A DNA stretch of 64,000 nucleotides from the NCBI RefSeq assembly GCF_042654985.1, contig NZ_JBHSMT010000029.1, forward strand, positions 434,001 through 498,000, given 5' to 3'. The notes beneath the pieces are model-generated. The model was not told the origin of the DNA. It searched no databases and saw only the letters and a program-made list of their open reading frames with translations. The translations under genes were made by a program, and so were the position numbers. This DNA is from Paraherbaspirillum soli. Its GTDB lineage: Bacteria; Pseudomonadota; Gammaproteobacteria; Burkholderiales; Burkholderiaceae_D. Positions 54,340 through 61,956 of the stretch are shown here, piece by piece. Numbering within the stretch: the stretch's first letter is position 1; each line of letters starts with the position of its first letter.

Positions 54340-55001
54340 TGCGTGCTCCCGGCGCGCGCTGCGATCAAGCCGCGCAGAAACACGTCCAACACGGCGTCAA
54401 ATTCGGCTCGAAGCTCGCTGTCGGGCACGGCCAGCCAGCGCATCAACGCACCCAGGTAAAGGAAATGGAACATCTGCGCCAATTGCACGGAAGGGAGATC
54501 GGAACGCAGTTCCCCGGCCGCCTGGCCTGCGCGTATCAATGCCTCGAATACTTGGTCGAGGCCGCTGCGGGGACGCTTGGCATCGGCGTCGGCTTCGCCG
54601 CTATCGACATTGGCGAGGCGAAAGCGCAAGTAATGCGGCAAATAGGTGCGATGGCTTTCAGACCAGTCGGCCGAGGCATGCAGCAGACAGCGCATGCGGC
54701 CGGCAAAATCCGGCTCGGCCTCGATCGCAGCCCGCAGTCGCGGCATGTCACGCGCCAGCTCGCCATGAAACAAGTGCGCCAACAGCGCTTCCTTGATCGG
54801 GAAATGGTTGTAGAGAGTGCCCTTGGATACATCGGCCTCGGCGGCGATCTGCTCCATGGTCACGGCGTCGTAACCGTGCGCCTCGAACAGGCGGAAGGCG
54901 GTGGCGGCAAGGTGATCCAGGGTCTGACGGCGCTTGCGTTCGCGCCTGCCGGGATCGATGTCGGTATTGGTATCGGGCTGTGAAGAAGTCGAGGCAGTCA
55001 T
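54336..55001 (-). CDS. TetR-family regulator
   Basis: A 221-residue TetR-family repressor. The helix-turn-helix region is LAATAFRLFEAHGYDAVTME, followed by QIAAEADVSKGTLYNHFPIK near residues 30-70. The C-terminal ligand-binding domain is unrelated to named members. Its stop overlaps the start of the phosphotransferase-like gene by four bases, so the two form one unit. A 32-base palindrome overlapping the -10 element just upstream is the likely binding site, implying self-repression relieved by a ligand. Confidence 0.9.
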   Translation of the reverse strand: MTASTSSQPDTNTDIDPGRRERKRRQTLDHLAATAFRLFEAHGYDAVTMEQIAAEADVSKGTLYNHFPIKEALLAHLFHGELARDMPRLRAAIEAEPDFAGRMRCLLHASADWSESHRTYLPHYLRFRLANVDSGEADADAKRPRSGLDQVFEALIRAGQAAGELRSDLPSVQLAQMFHFLYLGALMRWLAVPDSELRAEFDAVLDVFLRGLIAARAGSTQ

Positions 55002-55018
55002 GGAGCAATGGAAATTTA

Positions 55019-55064
55019 TTGAACGACGGAAAATATTATACGTCGTTCAAATATAATTCCACAA
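55019..55064 (-). promoter_or_regulatory. Promoter and TetR-type operator for the regulator-phosphotransferase operon
   Basis: TTGAACGACG and CGTCGTTCAA are perfect 10-base inverted arms with a 12-base AT-rich centre (55019-55050). On the minus strand a promoter TTGTGG-18-TATAAT spans 55064 to 55035, and the operator covers its -10 element. The TetR ATG is 18 bases beyond the palindrome. A repressor bound here would block RNA polymerase. Confidence 0.75.
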
Positions 55065-55135
55065 GACCATAGCGACCGCATCAGAAAGAAGGTGCGGGCC
55101 AGCGCGTTACGTTGCATGCCGCAGCAATCCAGCCG

Positions 55136-55864
55136 TCATGCGTCCAGCTCCGGATAGCGGCGAAAAATATCTTGTTTGTTAAACGCCAGCCGTCGCGCCG
55201 ATGCCAGATACCTGGCGATGCGCGGGCGCTCGGCGACACGCCGGTGCAACTCCAGCAAGTGCGGATAGCTCGGCGCCAGCCGTTTCATCGTCTTCGGAAA
55301 TGCATACAGCAGACCGGCCATGACCTGGAACATCGACAGATCGACGTAGGAGAAAGTGGTGCCCAACAGGTACCCGTCACCATGCGGATTGTGCGCCAGA
55401 ATGCGCTCAAAATAATCCAGGAATTTCGGCAGCCTGTTCGCGGTAAAGTCCGCGGCCCGCCGCAACGCTTCCGGCTTTTGATCCTTGTAATACAGACTGC
55501 TGGCGATCGGATGGTGGGTGTCGTGCGCCTCGGTCAGCAAATCGGAAATAGTCAGCTGCAGTTGATGCGCCCACAGTTGGCTCGATTCATCAGGCGGTAT
55601 CAGGGCCAGCCTTGGCGCCAGGAACAACAATATGTTGGCGGTCTGTCCGATGATCAGTTCTCCCGCCTTTAAAAATGGCGGAGCAAACGACGGCCGGGAT
55701 ACGGCCACATCCTCCATCAGGCGCAGCATGGCCGGCACGCCCATACCGCTGCGCTCCGAGCGGCGCGCCACATCAATATAATCAGCGCCGCCCTCTTCCA
55801 GCGCCAACCTGACAAACTCTCCGCGTCCCTGGATCGTCGGCCAATAATACAGTTTGTAACGCAT
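55136..55864 (-). CDS. Glutathione S-transferase (sigma/alpha-like)
   Basis: A 242-residue GST. The N-terminal domain begins MRYKLYYWPTIQGRGEFVRLAL, where the tyrosine near residue 6-7 is the likely catalytic residue. The usual P-x-L cis-proline region is replaced by SFAPPFLKAGELIIGQTANI, where the AN-I is the glutathione-binding SNAI equivalent. The C-terminal domain has GTTFSYVDLSMFQVMAGLLY. It is longer than average because of an insert near residue 35-55. The substrate is unknown. It faces the TetR gene at a distance, with opposite side to the barrel gene. Confidence 0.82.
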   Translation of the reverse strand: MRYKLYYWPTIQGRGEFVRLALEEGGADYIDVARRSERSGMGVPAMLRLMEDVAVSRPSFAPPFLKAGELIIGQTANILLFLAPRLALIPPDESSQLWAHQLQLTISDLLTEAHDTHHPIASSLYYKDQKPEALRRAADFTANRLPKFLDYFERILAHNPHGDGYLLGTTFSYVDLSMFQVMAGLLYAFPKTMKRLAPSYPHLLELHRRVAERPRIARYLASARRLAFNKQDIFRRYPELDA

Positions 55865-55958
55865 GATCAGCCCCTCCTCTAGCGTGTTCCGTCCTCATCA
55901 ATTGATTTCGCCATTTATTCATGACACCATGCGCAGGTCAAAAATCCTTGAGATCCCC

Positions 55959-56459
55959 ATGCCTACATTGCCGCTGCTGCGAAAATTAGCCGTTGTGTTA
56001 CTTTTTTCCTGTTCTTACGCGCAAGCCGAGCAGGGCGATCTGTTTGGAATGATAGAAAACAAGCCGCTGAGCGAAACATGGCTGAATGCCGGCTTCTATT
56101 CTTATCACCTCAATCGCGACAAGGGCCTGAATGACCGCAACCTCGGTCTTGGCGTCGAATACCGATTTTCAACCGTGGCCTCCGTCACAGCCGGCAGGTT
56201 TTACAACAGCGATAGAGCCTATTCCAACTACGTCGGCGTGTATTACCAACCGCTGTTCATCGGGCCGGCAAGGTTAGGCGTCGTCGCCGGCGGCTTTAAC
56301 GGCTATCCGAAGATGCAAAATGGCGGTTGGTTTTTGGCGGCGATTCCGGTTGTCAGCGTCGATTATCAAAGGGTCGGCTTGAATCTGGCGTTCATTCCAA
56401 ACTATAAAGACCGGCTTTATGGCGCCCTCACCTTCCAGGCAAAAGTGAAAATAGATTGA
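55959..56459 (+). CDS. Predicted outer-membrane beta-barrel protein
   Basis: A 166-residue protein. Residues 1-24 are a signal peptide (LAVVLLFSCSYAQA). The mature part alternates hydrophobic and polar residues in about eight short strands, for example WLNAGFYSYHLNR, LGLGVEYRFSTVASVTAGRF and YVGVYYQPLFIGPARLGVVA, as in small barrels such as PagP or OmpX-type proteins. It ends LTFQAKVKID, which lacks the final aromatic residue usual in barrel proteins. The ATG at 55959 fits the signal peptide; the open frame begins earlier. Function unknown. Confidence 0.65.
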   Translation: MPTLPLLRKLAVVLLFSCSYAQAEQGDLFGMIENKPLSETWLNAGFYSYHLNRDKGLNDRNLGLGVEYRFSTVASVTAGRFYNSDRAYSNYVGVYYQPLFIGPARLGVVAGGFNGYPKMQNGGWFLAAIPVVSVDYQRVGLNLAFIPNYKDRLYGALTFQAKVKID

Positions 56460-56580
56460 CAGGTATTTTGCGCCACACCAGCCGATTGCCGGCATTGAAG
56501 GATGATTGCGTAAATTGTTCGTCAGCAATATGATTCGCCCATTAAAAATGGCACACCCTATGTGGGCAAAGGCGAAATAA

Positions 56581-57630
56581 ATGAGCGTATCTGACGAATT
56601 ATTAAAGCTGGACGAGTTAAAAAATAAGGGCGCCATCACCGCTGACGAGTTTGAGTCCCTGAAAAAGAAATTGCTTGATGGCGAACAGCCGCGCTTGGAA
56701 AAGAAGCGCCGTCGCTGGCCTTGGGCTTTGCTTCCGCTTATCGCTTTAGCCTTCATCGCTTTTCAATATGGTGATATTGGCAAAGTCCCACCGACCAAAT
56801 CCGTGCCCATTGAGAAAATTGGAAAGCCGGAGCAAATCGCCGACCAGCCGAGTACGGCCGGCACTTCAGAGCCAAAGCCGACAGCGCAAGACGACACGGA
56901 AGCGCCGACCATAGCCGCCGACTTGCAAGCTCCTTCGAAACAACTGCTGGATAAGGTTTATGGCCAATACGATCAAAAAACTGCCTGTTGGCCTGCCATC
57001 GATGATGAAAGTAGCCAGAACTACTGCATGAAACTGGTCCACGCTGAAAAAATAACTTCAGTGACGGGGGAGCGAGTATATGTGCTGGCAGCAGGTGAAC
57101 CCGTTGACGAGGAGGGCCATCCGGATGGCGGACATCTGACCCCCGGCATGGTTGGCGCTTTCATTCTGGAAAACCATGACGGGCAGCCAGAAATTATCGC
57201 TAGCGATCCTAAAATGCTGATAGGCGCGGACAGACAGCCGCCGTCGCCTTGGAAGCTGATCAAACTTGGGGCATCGGACTATATAGGCTGGCAAAGCACC
57301 TGGAGCGATTGCCATCAAGGGTATTGCGGAAGCAGATACGCCATTCTGGCGCCGTACGGCAAGGGAATTCGAGATCTGGCACATATGCTCACGGCTAGTT
57401 ACGATAACTCAGGCGCCATGAGCGATCCTAATAAAGTGTCATCGATAGAAACCAAGCTGGAAATGGATGCATCCGTCATCGATGAAAAAGTTTACCCACT
57501 ATTGCTCACCGTGACCGGCGACAAAAATGGAAAAAAACTGACCAGGAAAACCTGGAAAATTCCGTTTGACCAAAAGGAATGGGTGTATGTCGAGCCGAAG
57601 GTATGGCCGCTTGACGATGCTGACTTTTAA
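56581..57630 (+). CDS. SHOCT-like membrane protein, function unknown
   Basis: A 349-residue protein. Residues 3-32 resemble a SHOCT motif (LLKLDELKNKGAITADEFES then LKKKLL), normally at the C-terminus but here at the start. A basic KKRRRWPW stretch precedes a membrane segment (ALLPLIALAFIAFQYG, about 48-63). A Pro/Thr/Glu linker (about 70-115) leads to an exported globular domain of about 230 residues, with several aromatic and cysteine residues (CWPAIDDESSQNYC; CHQGYCG). No catalytic motif is recognised. A strong terminator follows. Confidence 0.65.
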   Translation: MSVSDELLKLDELKNKGAITADEFESLKKKLLDGEQPRLEKKRRRWPWALLPLIALAFIAFQYGDIGKVPPTKSVPIEKIGKPEQIADQPSTAGTSEPKPTAQDDTEAPTIAADLQAPSKQLLDKVYGQYDQKTACWPAIDDESSQNYCMKLVHAEKITSVTGERVYVLAAGEPVDEEGHPDGGHLTPGMVGAFILENHDGQPEIIASDPKMLIGADRQPPSPWKLIKLGASDYIGWQSTWSDCHQGYCGSRYAILAPYGKGIRDLAHMLTASYDNSGAMSDPNKVSSIETKLEMDASVIDEKVYPLLLTVTGDKNGKKLTRKTWKIPFDQKEWVYVEPKVWPLDDADF

Positions 57631-57638
57631 TTGGACGT

Positions 57639-57668
57639 AAAAAAAGAGACGCTAGCGTCTCTTTTTTT
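57639..57668. terminator. Bidirectional terminator
   Basis: AGAGACGCTAGCGTCTCT is a perfect palindrome flanked by seven A on the left and seven T on the right. It separates the plus-strand SHOCT-like gene from the minus-strand folE2. Confidence 0.93.
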
Positions 57669-57700
57669 GAATCGGCATCTCAAAAATCCGGCTATCCGAA

Positions 57701-58504
57701 TTATTTGCCGCGCTTATCGTGCTCGATCAGCGCATACGCCGAGTGATTGTGGATGGATTCGAAGTTTTCGGCTTCCAATACATAGGCGACGATACGCGGT
57801 TCATTATTCAGCGCTACCGCCACGTCACGCACCAGGTCTTCGACGAATTTCGGATTGTCGTAAGCACGTTCGGTAACGTATTTTTCATCGGGACGTTTCA
57901 GCAGGCCGTACAATTCGCAAGATGCTTGCGCCTCGATCCTGGCGATCAACTCGTCGACCAGGATATCGCCTTCCAGCACCGCATTGACCGTGATATGCGA
58001 GCGCTGGTTGTGCGCGCCGTAAGCCGAAATCTGCTTCGAGCAAGGGCACAGGCTGGTTACCGGCACCATGACTTTCAGCGTCACTTCCAGCACGCCCTGC
58101 TTGATTTCGCCGGTCAAGCCGACTTCGTAATCCATCAAACTCTGGACGCCGGATACCGGTGCCGTTTTATTGATGAAATACGGGAAAGTGAGCTCGATGC
58201 GGCCGCTGTCGGCATCCAGCAAAGTCACCATCTTGCGCATCAAGTCGCCGAACGAGTGCACATCGAGCGGCCCTTCCAGCCCCTCCAGCAGCGCAATGAA
58301 GCGCGACATGTGGGTGCCTTTTACCTGTTCAGGCAGATGCACATACATATTCCAGCTGCCGATGGTCGGCTGCGCCGCATCGGCGGTTTTGATCGTGACG
58401 GGATAGCGCACCCCTTTCACGCCGACACGCTGAATCGCAACACGTCGGGTATCTACGGTACTTTGCACATCGGGAATCGTCAGATTGTGGTCGCGGGTAT
58501 TCAT
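57701..58504 (-). CDS. folE2: GTP cyclohydrolase FolE2 (type IB)
   Basis: A 267-residue enzyme that converts GTP to dihydroneopterin triphosphate for folate and, through 6-pyruvoyl-tetrahydropterin, queuosine synthesis. VGVKGVRYPVTIKTADAAQP near residue 28, VHLPEQVKGTHMSRFIALLE, and VPVTSLCPCSKQISAYGAHN (with the metal-binding Cys) match FolE2. DEKYVTERAYDNPKFVEDLV is the C-terminal signature. Zinc-independent FolE2 often replaces FolE under zinc limitation. It lies downstream of dxs, separated by 97 bases. Confidence 0.95.
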   Translation of the reverse strand: MNTRDHNLTIPDVQSTVDTRRVAIQRVGVKGVRYPVTIKTADAAQPTIGSWNMYVHLPEQVKGTHMSRFIALLEGLEGPLDVHSFGDLMRKMVTLLDADSGRIELTFPYFINKTAPVSGVQSLMDYEVGLTGEIKQGVLEVTLKVMVPVTSLCPCSKQISAYGAHNQRSHITVNAVLEGDILVDELIARIEAQASCELYGLLKRPDEKYVTERAYDNPKFVEDLVRDVAVALNNEPRIVAYVLEAENFESIHNHSAYALIEHDKRGK

Positions 58505-58526
58505 TGATTGTTTGGCCTGTTAATGG

Positions 58527-58546
58527 CAGACCGCCGCAGCGGTCTG
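58527..58546. other. Hairpin between dxs and folE2
   Basis: CAGACCGC-CGCA-GCGGTCTG is a perfect 8-bp stem with a four-base loop, 22 bases upstream of the folE2 start on the minus strand. There is no T-run, so its role as terminator or leader structure is open. Confidence 0.4.
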
Positions 58547-58566
58547 ATTTGATCGTTATTAGTGGC

Positions 58567-58596
58567 AGCCGCTCGCTACGGCTTTAGAAGTGGCCC
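58567..58596 (-). repeat. Degenerate half copy of palindromic repeat family A
   Basis: Read on the minus strand: GGGCCACTTCTAAAGCCGTA then GCGAGCGGCT, matching the left arm of the full copies (GGGCTCCTCTAAAAACCGTA, GCGAGCGGCC). Only this arm remains. It lies just past the dxs stop. Confidence 0.6.
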
Positions 58597-58601
58597 ACAG
58601 A

Positions 58602-60473
58602 TTAGTTCTGGTTCACTACCATGCGCGGCTGGCCATTACCGAAACGCTGCCAGACCGAAGCGGCAATGCCTGCCCCATCCAGACCGCATTGCGCCAGCAG
58701 TTGGGCGGTATCGCCGTGGTCGATAAATCGGTCCGGCAAGCCCAAATTCAAGATCGGTTTGACGCATCCTGCCGCTGCCAGCGCTTCTGCCACAGCGGCG
58801 CCGGCGCCACCCATGATCGCGCCCTCTTCCACTGTCACCAATGCATCGTGGGTCTTGGCCAGTTCCAGCACCAGCTCCACGTCGAGCGGTTTGACAAAGC
58901 GCATATTGGCGACCGTTGCATTCAATAGCTCGGCGGCAGCCAGACTTGGCGCCAGCATCGAGCCGAACGCCAGAATCGCTATGCTCTGCCCTTGACGCCG
59001 AATTTCACCCTTGCCTAGCTCCAATGTAGCCAAGCCGGGATCGATCGCAGCGCCGACGCCGGCGCCGCGCGGATAGCGCACCGCCGCCGGGCCGTTGTAG
59101 TGGAACGCGGTGGAGAGCATCTGCCGGCACTCGTTCTCGTCGGAAGCCGCCATCACCACCATGTTGGGGATGCAACGCAGATACGCGATATCGTAGTTGC
59201 CGGCGTGGGTTGCGCCATCGGCGCCGACCAGGCCGGAACGATCCAGCGCAAACGTCACGTCCAGGTTTTGCAAAGCCACATCGTGGATCAACTGGTCGTA
59301 GGCGCGTTGCAGGAAGGTCGAATAGATCGCCACGACTGGCTTCAAGCCTTCGCAAGCCAGGCCGGCAGCGAATGTCACGGCGTGCTGTTCAGCGATGCCG
59401 ACATCGTAATAACGCTGCGGAAAGCGCTGCTCGAACTGCACCATGCCGGAGCCTTCACGCATCGCCGGCGTAATGCCGATCAATTTGTCGTTGGCTGCCG
59501 CCATGTCGCACAGCCAGTCGCCGAAGACCTGGGTGTAAGTCATTTTGCTGGCCGCGGCCGGCTTGATTCCTTCTGCCGGGTTGAACTTGCCGGGGCCGTG
59601 ATACAGCACCGGATCGGCTTCCGCCAGTTTGTAGCCCTGGCCTTTTTTGGTCACCACGTGCAGGAACTGCGGGCCCTTCAGGTTCTTCAGGTTTTGCAAG
59701 GTCGGAATCAGCGATTCCAGGTCATGGCCGTCAATCGGGCCGATGTAGTTGAAGCCGAATTCTTCAAACATGGTGGCCGGCACCACCATCCCCTTGGCAT
59801 GCTCTTCGAAACGCTTGGCCAGCTCCAGCACCGGCCCCGGCAAGATCGACTTGCCGACGTTCCTGGCCTTGGCATAAAACTGGCCCGACATCAGCCGCGC
59901 CAGATAACGATTCAATGCGCCCACCGGCGGCGAAATCGACATATCGTTATCGTTCAGGATCACCAGCAAGTTGATGTCGTCGTAGACACCGGCATTGTTC
60001 ATCGCTTCGAACACCATGCCGGCCGTCATTGCGCCGTCGCCGATCACGGCGATCGCATGGCGCTCGGTTTCGCCCTTGGTCTTGGCCGCCAGGGCCATCC
60101 CCAAGGCTGCGGAAATCGAGGTCGAGGAATGCGCGGTGCCGAAAGTGTCGTACTCGCTTTCGCTGCGTCGCGGAAAACCGGAAATGCCGTTCAGCTGGCG
60201 CAGCGTTTTCATTTGATCGCGACGCCCGGTCAGGATCTTGTGCGGATAAGTTTGATGGCCGACGTCCCACACGATCCGGTCTTCCGGCGTATTGAAAACG
60301 TAATGCAGCGCAATCGTCAGTTCGACCGTGCCCAGGTTGGACGACAGGTGGCCGCCGGTCTGCGACACCGAATCGATGACAAATTCGCGCAGCTCGTCGG
60401 CCAGCGGCTTCAGTTGAGCCCGTGTCAGCGTCCGCAAATCTGCCGGGCTGTTTATTGTATTGAGTAAGTTCAT
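58602..60473 (-). CDS. dxs: 1-deoxy-D-xylulose-5-phosphate synthase
   Basis: A 623-residue TPP enzyme joining pyruvate and glyceraldehyde-3-phosphate, the first step of the MEP isoprenoid pathway. GGHLSSNLGTVELTIALHYV near residue 42 and WDVGHQTYPHKILTGRR carry catalytic histidines. GDGAMTAGMVFEAMNNAG near residue 149 is the TPP-binding motif. GIAEQHAVTFAAGLA near residue 368 carries the activating Glu. The start is ATG 60473 rather than an upstream GTG. It lies five bases from ispA, so the two are cotranscribed. Confidence 0.97.
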   Translation of the reverse strand: MNLLNTINSPADLRTLTRAQLKPLADELREFVIDSVSQTGGHLSSNLGTVELTIALHYVFNTPEDRIVWDVGHQTYPHKILTGRRDQMKTLRQLNGISGFPRRSESEYDTFGTAHSSTSISAALGMALAAKTKGETERHAIAVIGDGAMTAGMVFEAMNNAGVYDDINLLVILNDNDMSISPPVGALNRYLARLMSGQFYAKARNVGKSILPGPVLELAKRFEEHAKGMVVPATMFEEFGFNYIGPIDGHDLESLIPTLQNLKNLKGPQFLHVVTKKGQGYKLAEADPVLYHGPGKFNPAEGIKPAAASKMTYTQVFGDWLCDMAAANDKLIGITPAMREGSGMVQFEQRFPQRYYDVGIAEQHAVTFAAGLACEGLKPVVAIYSTFLQRAYDQLIHDVALQNLDVTFALDRSGLVGADGATHAGNYDIAYLRCIPNMVVMAASDENECRQMLSTAFHYNGPAAVRYPRGAGVGAAIDPGLATLELGKGEIRRQGQSIAILAFGSMLAPSLAAAELLNATVANMRFVKPLDVELVLELAKTHDALVTVEEGAIMGGAGAAVAEALAAAGCVKPILNLGLPDRFIDHGDTAQLLAQCGLDGAGIAASVWQRFGNGQPRMVVNQN

Positions 60474-60478
60474 ATGCA

Positions 60479-61414
60479 CTAAGCTTTCCGCTGCACGATC
60501 AGATCCGCCAGCTCACGCAGGCGTCGTGCCTTGTCCCCGAAAATCGCAAGCGCCTGATGGGCGTCGTTGCGTAATTTTTCCGCCAATGTTTTCGATTCCG
60601 CCAAACCCAGAATCGACACATAAGTCGGTTTGTTGTCTGCTGCGTCCTTGCCCGCAGTCTTGCCCAGCGTGGCCGAATCGGCGGTCGCATCGAGGATGTC
60701 GTCGACCACCTGAAACGCCAGTCCGATCGCCGTGCCGTACGCTTCCAGCGCGTCGGTCTCAGCCGCCGACAGCGGCTTGCCGCTCCAGGCGCCCAGCAGT
60801 ACCGAAGCGCGCAACAAGGCGCCGGTTTTCAGCTTGTGCATCTGCTCCAGTTCGGCCAGCGACAAGCTCAGGCCGACGCTGGCCAGGTCGATCGCCTGAC
60901 CGCCGCACATGCCGAGCGAACCCGAGGCCCGTCCGAGCAATTGCAGCATGGCGATGCGGCGCGCAGCATCGATGCTGGCGTCAGCCTCGGCCAACACCAG
61001 GAAGGCTTGCGCCTGCAGGGCATCGCCCACCAGCAACGCGGTGGCTTCATCGTATTGCACGTGCACCGTCGGCTTGCCGCGGCGCAGCGCATCGTCATCC
61101 ATGCATGGCATATCGTCATGCACCAGCGAATATGCGTGAATCATTTCGACCGCGGCGGCGGCACGCTGCATGGCGGCACTCGGCGCATCGAATAATGCGC
61201 CGGCGGCAAATACCAGCAGCGGCCGGACTCGCTTGCCGCCATCCAGCACCGCATAGCGCATTGCCTGGTGCAGACGCTGCGGGACGCTGTGCGCTTCCGG
61301 CAGGAATGCCGCCAGCGCGGCTTCCATCGTGCCCTGCACCTGATGCATCCAGTCGCTGAATTGCTGCATTGATGATTGTTGTATCGAACTTGGTTCCTGA
61401 GCGGCTTGCGTCAT
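60479..61414 (-). CDS. ispA: Farnesyl diphosphate synthase (geranyltranstransferase)
   Basis: A 311-residue prenyltransferase that condenses IPP with DMAPP and geranyl diphosphate. The first Asp-rich motif is SLVHDDMPCMDDDALRRGKP near residue 95, and the second is FQVVDDILDATADSATLGKT near residue 230. GGKRVRPLLVFAAGALF near residue 58 binds IPP. Its start overlaps xseB by four bases. It lies in the xseB-ispA-dxs order found in many Proteobacteria and supplies precursors for the UbiA prenyl tail. Confidence 0.96.
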   Translation of the reverse strand: MTQAAQEPSSIQQSSMQQFSDWMHQVQGTMEAALAAFLPEAHSVPQRLHQAMRYAVLDGGKRVRPLLVFAAGALFDAPSAAMQRAAAAVEMIHAYSLVHDDMPCMDDDALRRGKPTVHVQYDEATALLVGDALQAQAFLVLAEADASIDAARRIAMLQLLGRASGSLGMCGGQAIDLASVGLSLSLAELEQMHKLKTGALLRASVLLGAWSGKPLSAAETDALEAYGTAIGLAFQVVDDILDATADSATLGKTAGKDAADNKPTYVSILGLAESKTLAEKLRNDAHQALAIFGDKARRLRELADLIVQRKA

Positions 61415-61677
61415 TCGTCGGCCCCGCCGCTGTGATCGTTGAGGGTTTCCGCAGCAAACGGTTTCAGCATGTCGCCTTCCAGCACTTTGACCTGGCTATC
61501 GACCTTGTCGAGCTGGTCGGCGCAAAATTTGACCAGCTCCGACCCGCGTTTATAGGCGGCGACGGATGCTTCCAGCGGCAACTCGCCGGCTTCCATCTGA
61601 GCGACCAGTTGCTCCAGCTCAGCCATTGCCTGTTCAAAAGAGGCGGGACGACTGGCGGAAATCGGATTTTTTGGCAT
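61411..61677 (-). CDS. xseB: Exodeoxyribonuclease VII small subunit
   Basis: An 88-residue partner of XseA in the single-strand DNA exonuclease VII. SFEQAMAELEQLVAQMEAGE and LPLEASVAAYKRGSELVKFC are the small-subunit hallmarks, forming a helical hairpin. A short polar tail continues to the stop that overlaps ispA. The large subunit gene is not in this window, as is usual. Confidence 0.94.
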   Translation of the reverse strand: MPKNPISASRPASFEQAMAELEQLVAQMEAGELPLEASVAAYKRGSELVKFCADQLDKVDSQVKVLEGDMLKPFAAETLNDHSGGADE

Positions 61678-61719
61678 AGTAGCGATAAATAGTTTAGCCC
61701 GCTATTTTAGAGCAAACCT

Positions 61720-61956
61720 CTATAACTCGTTGAATTTTGAAGGGTTTGCCTTCCAATTTTCAAATAAATCGGCCGAATTTCGATCAATTACCCCATTTTT
61801 CATGCAATAATCTACGGTTCTGTCCAAAATTTCCGTTTCATATTGTTTGAACACAGGTTTTTGCGGATTCTTTCTCTCTTTGGTTGGCAACACATTAGGG
61901 GGTGGGGGATGTCCGATCTGGCTACCTTTTCCAAGCTCGCGCGCTCCGACGCGCAA
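61720..61956 (-). CDS. Doubtful 78-residue open frame between xseB and the Rieske gene
   Basis: A minus-strand frame that ends 42 bases upstream of xseB. Its last 45 residues (for example QYETEILDRTVDYCMKNGVI, DRNSADLFENWKANPSKFNE) look like natural protein, but the first 30 overlap the start of the Rieske gene on the other strand and look random (GHPPPPNVLP). The stretch is AT-richer than neighbours. It may be the remnant of a longer gene's C-terminus or a small real gene with an internal start. I do not recognise it. Confidence 0.25.
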   Translation of the reverse strand: MRVGARELGKGSQIGHPPPPNVLPTKERKNPQKPVFKQYETEILDRTVDYCMKNGVIDRNSADLFENWKANPSKFNEL

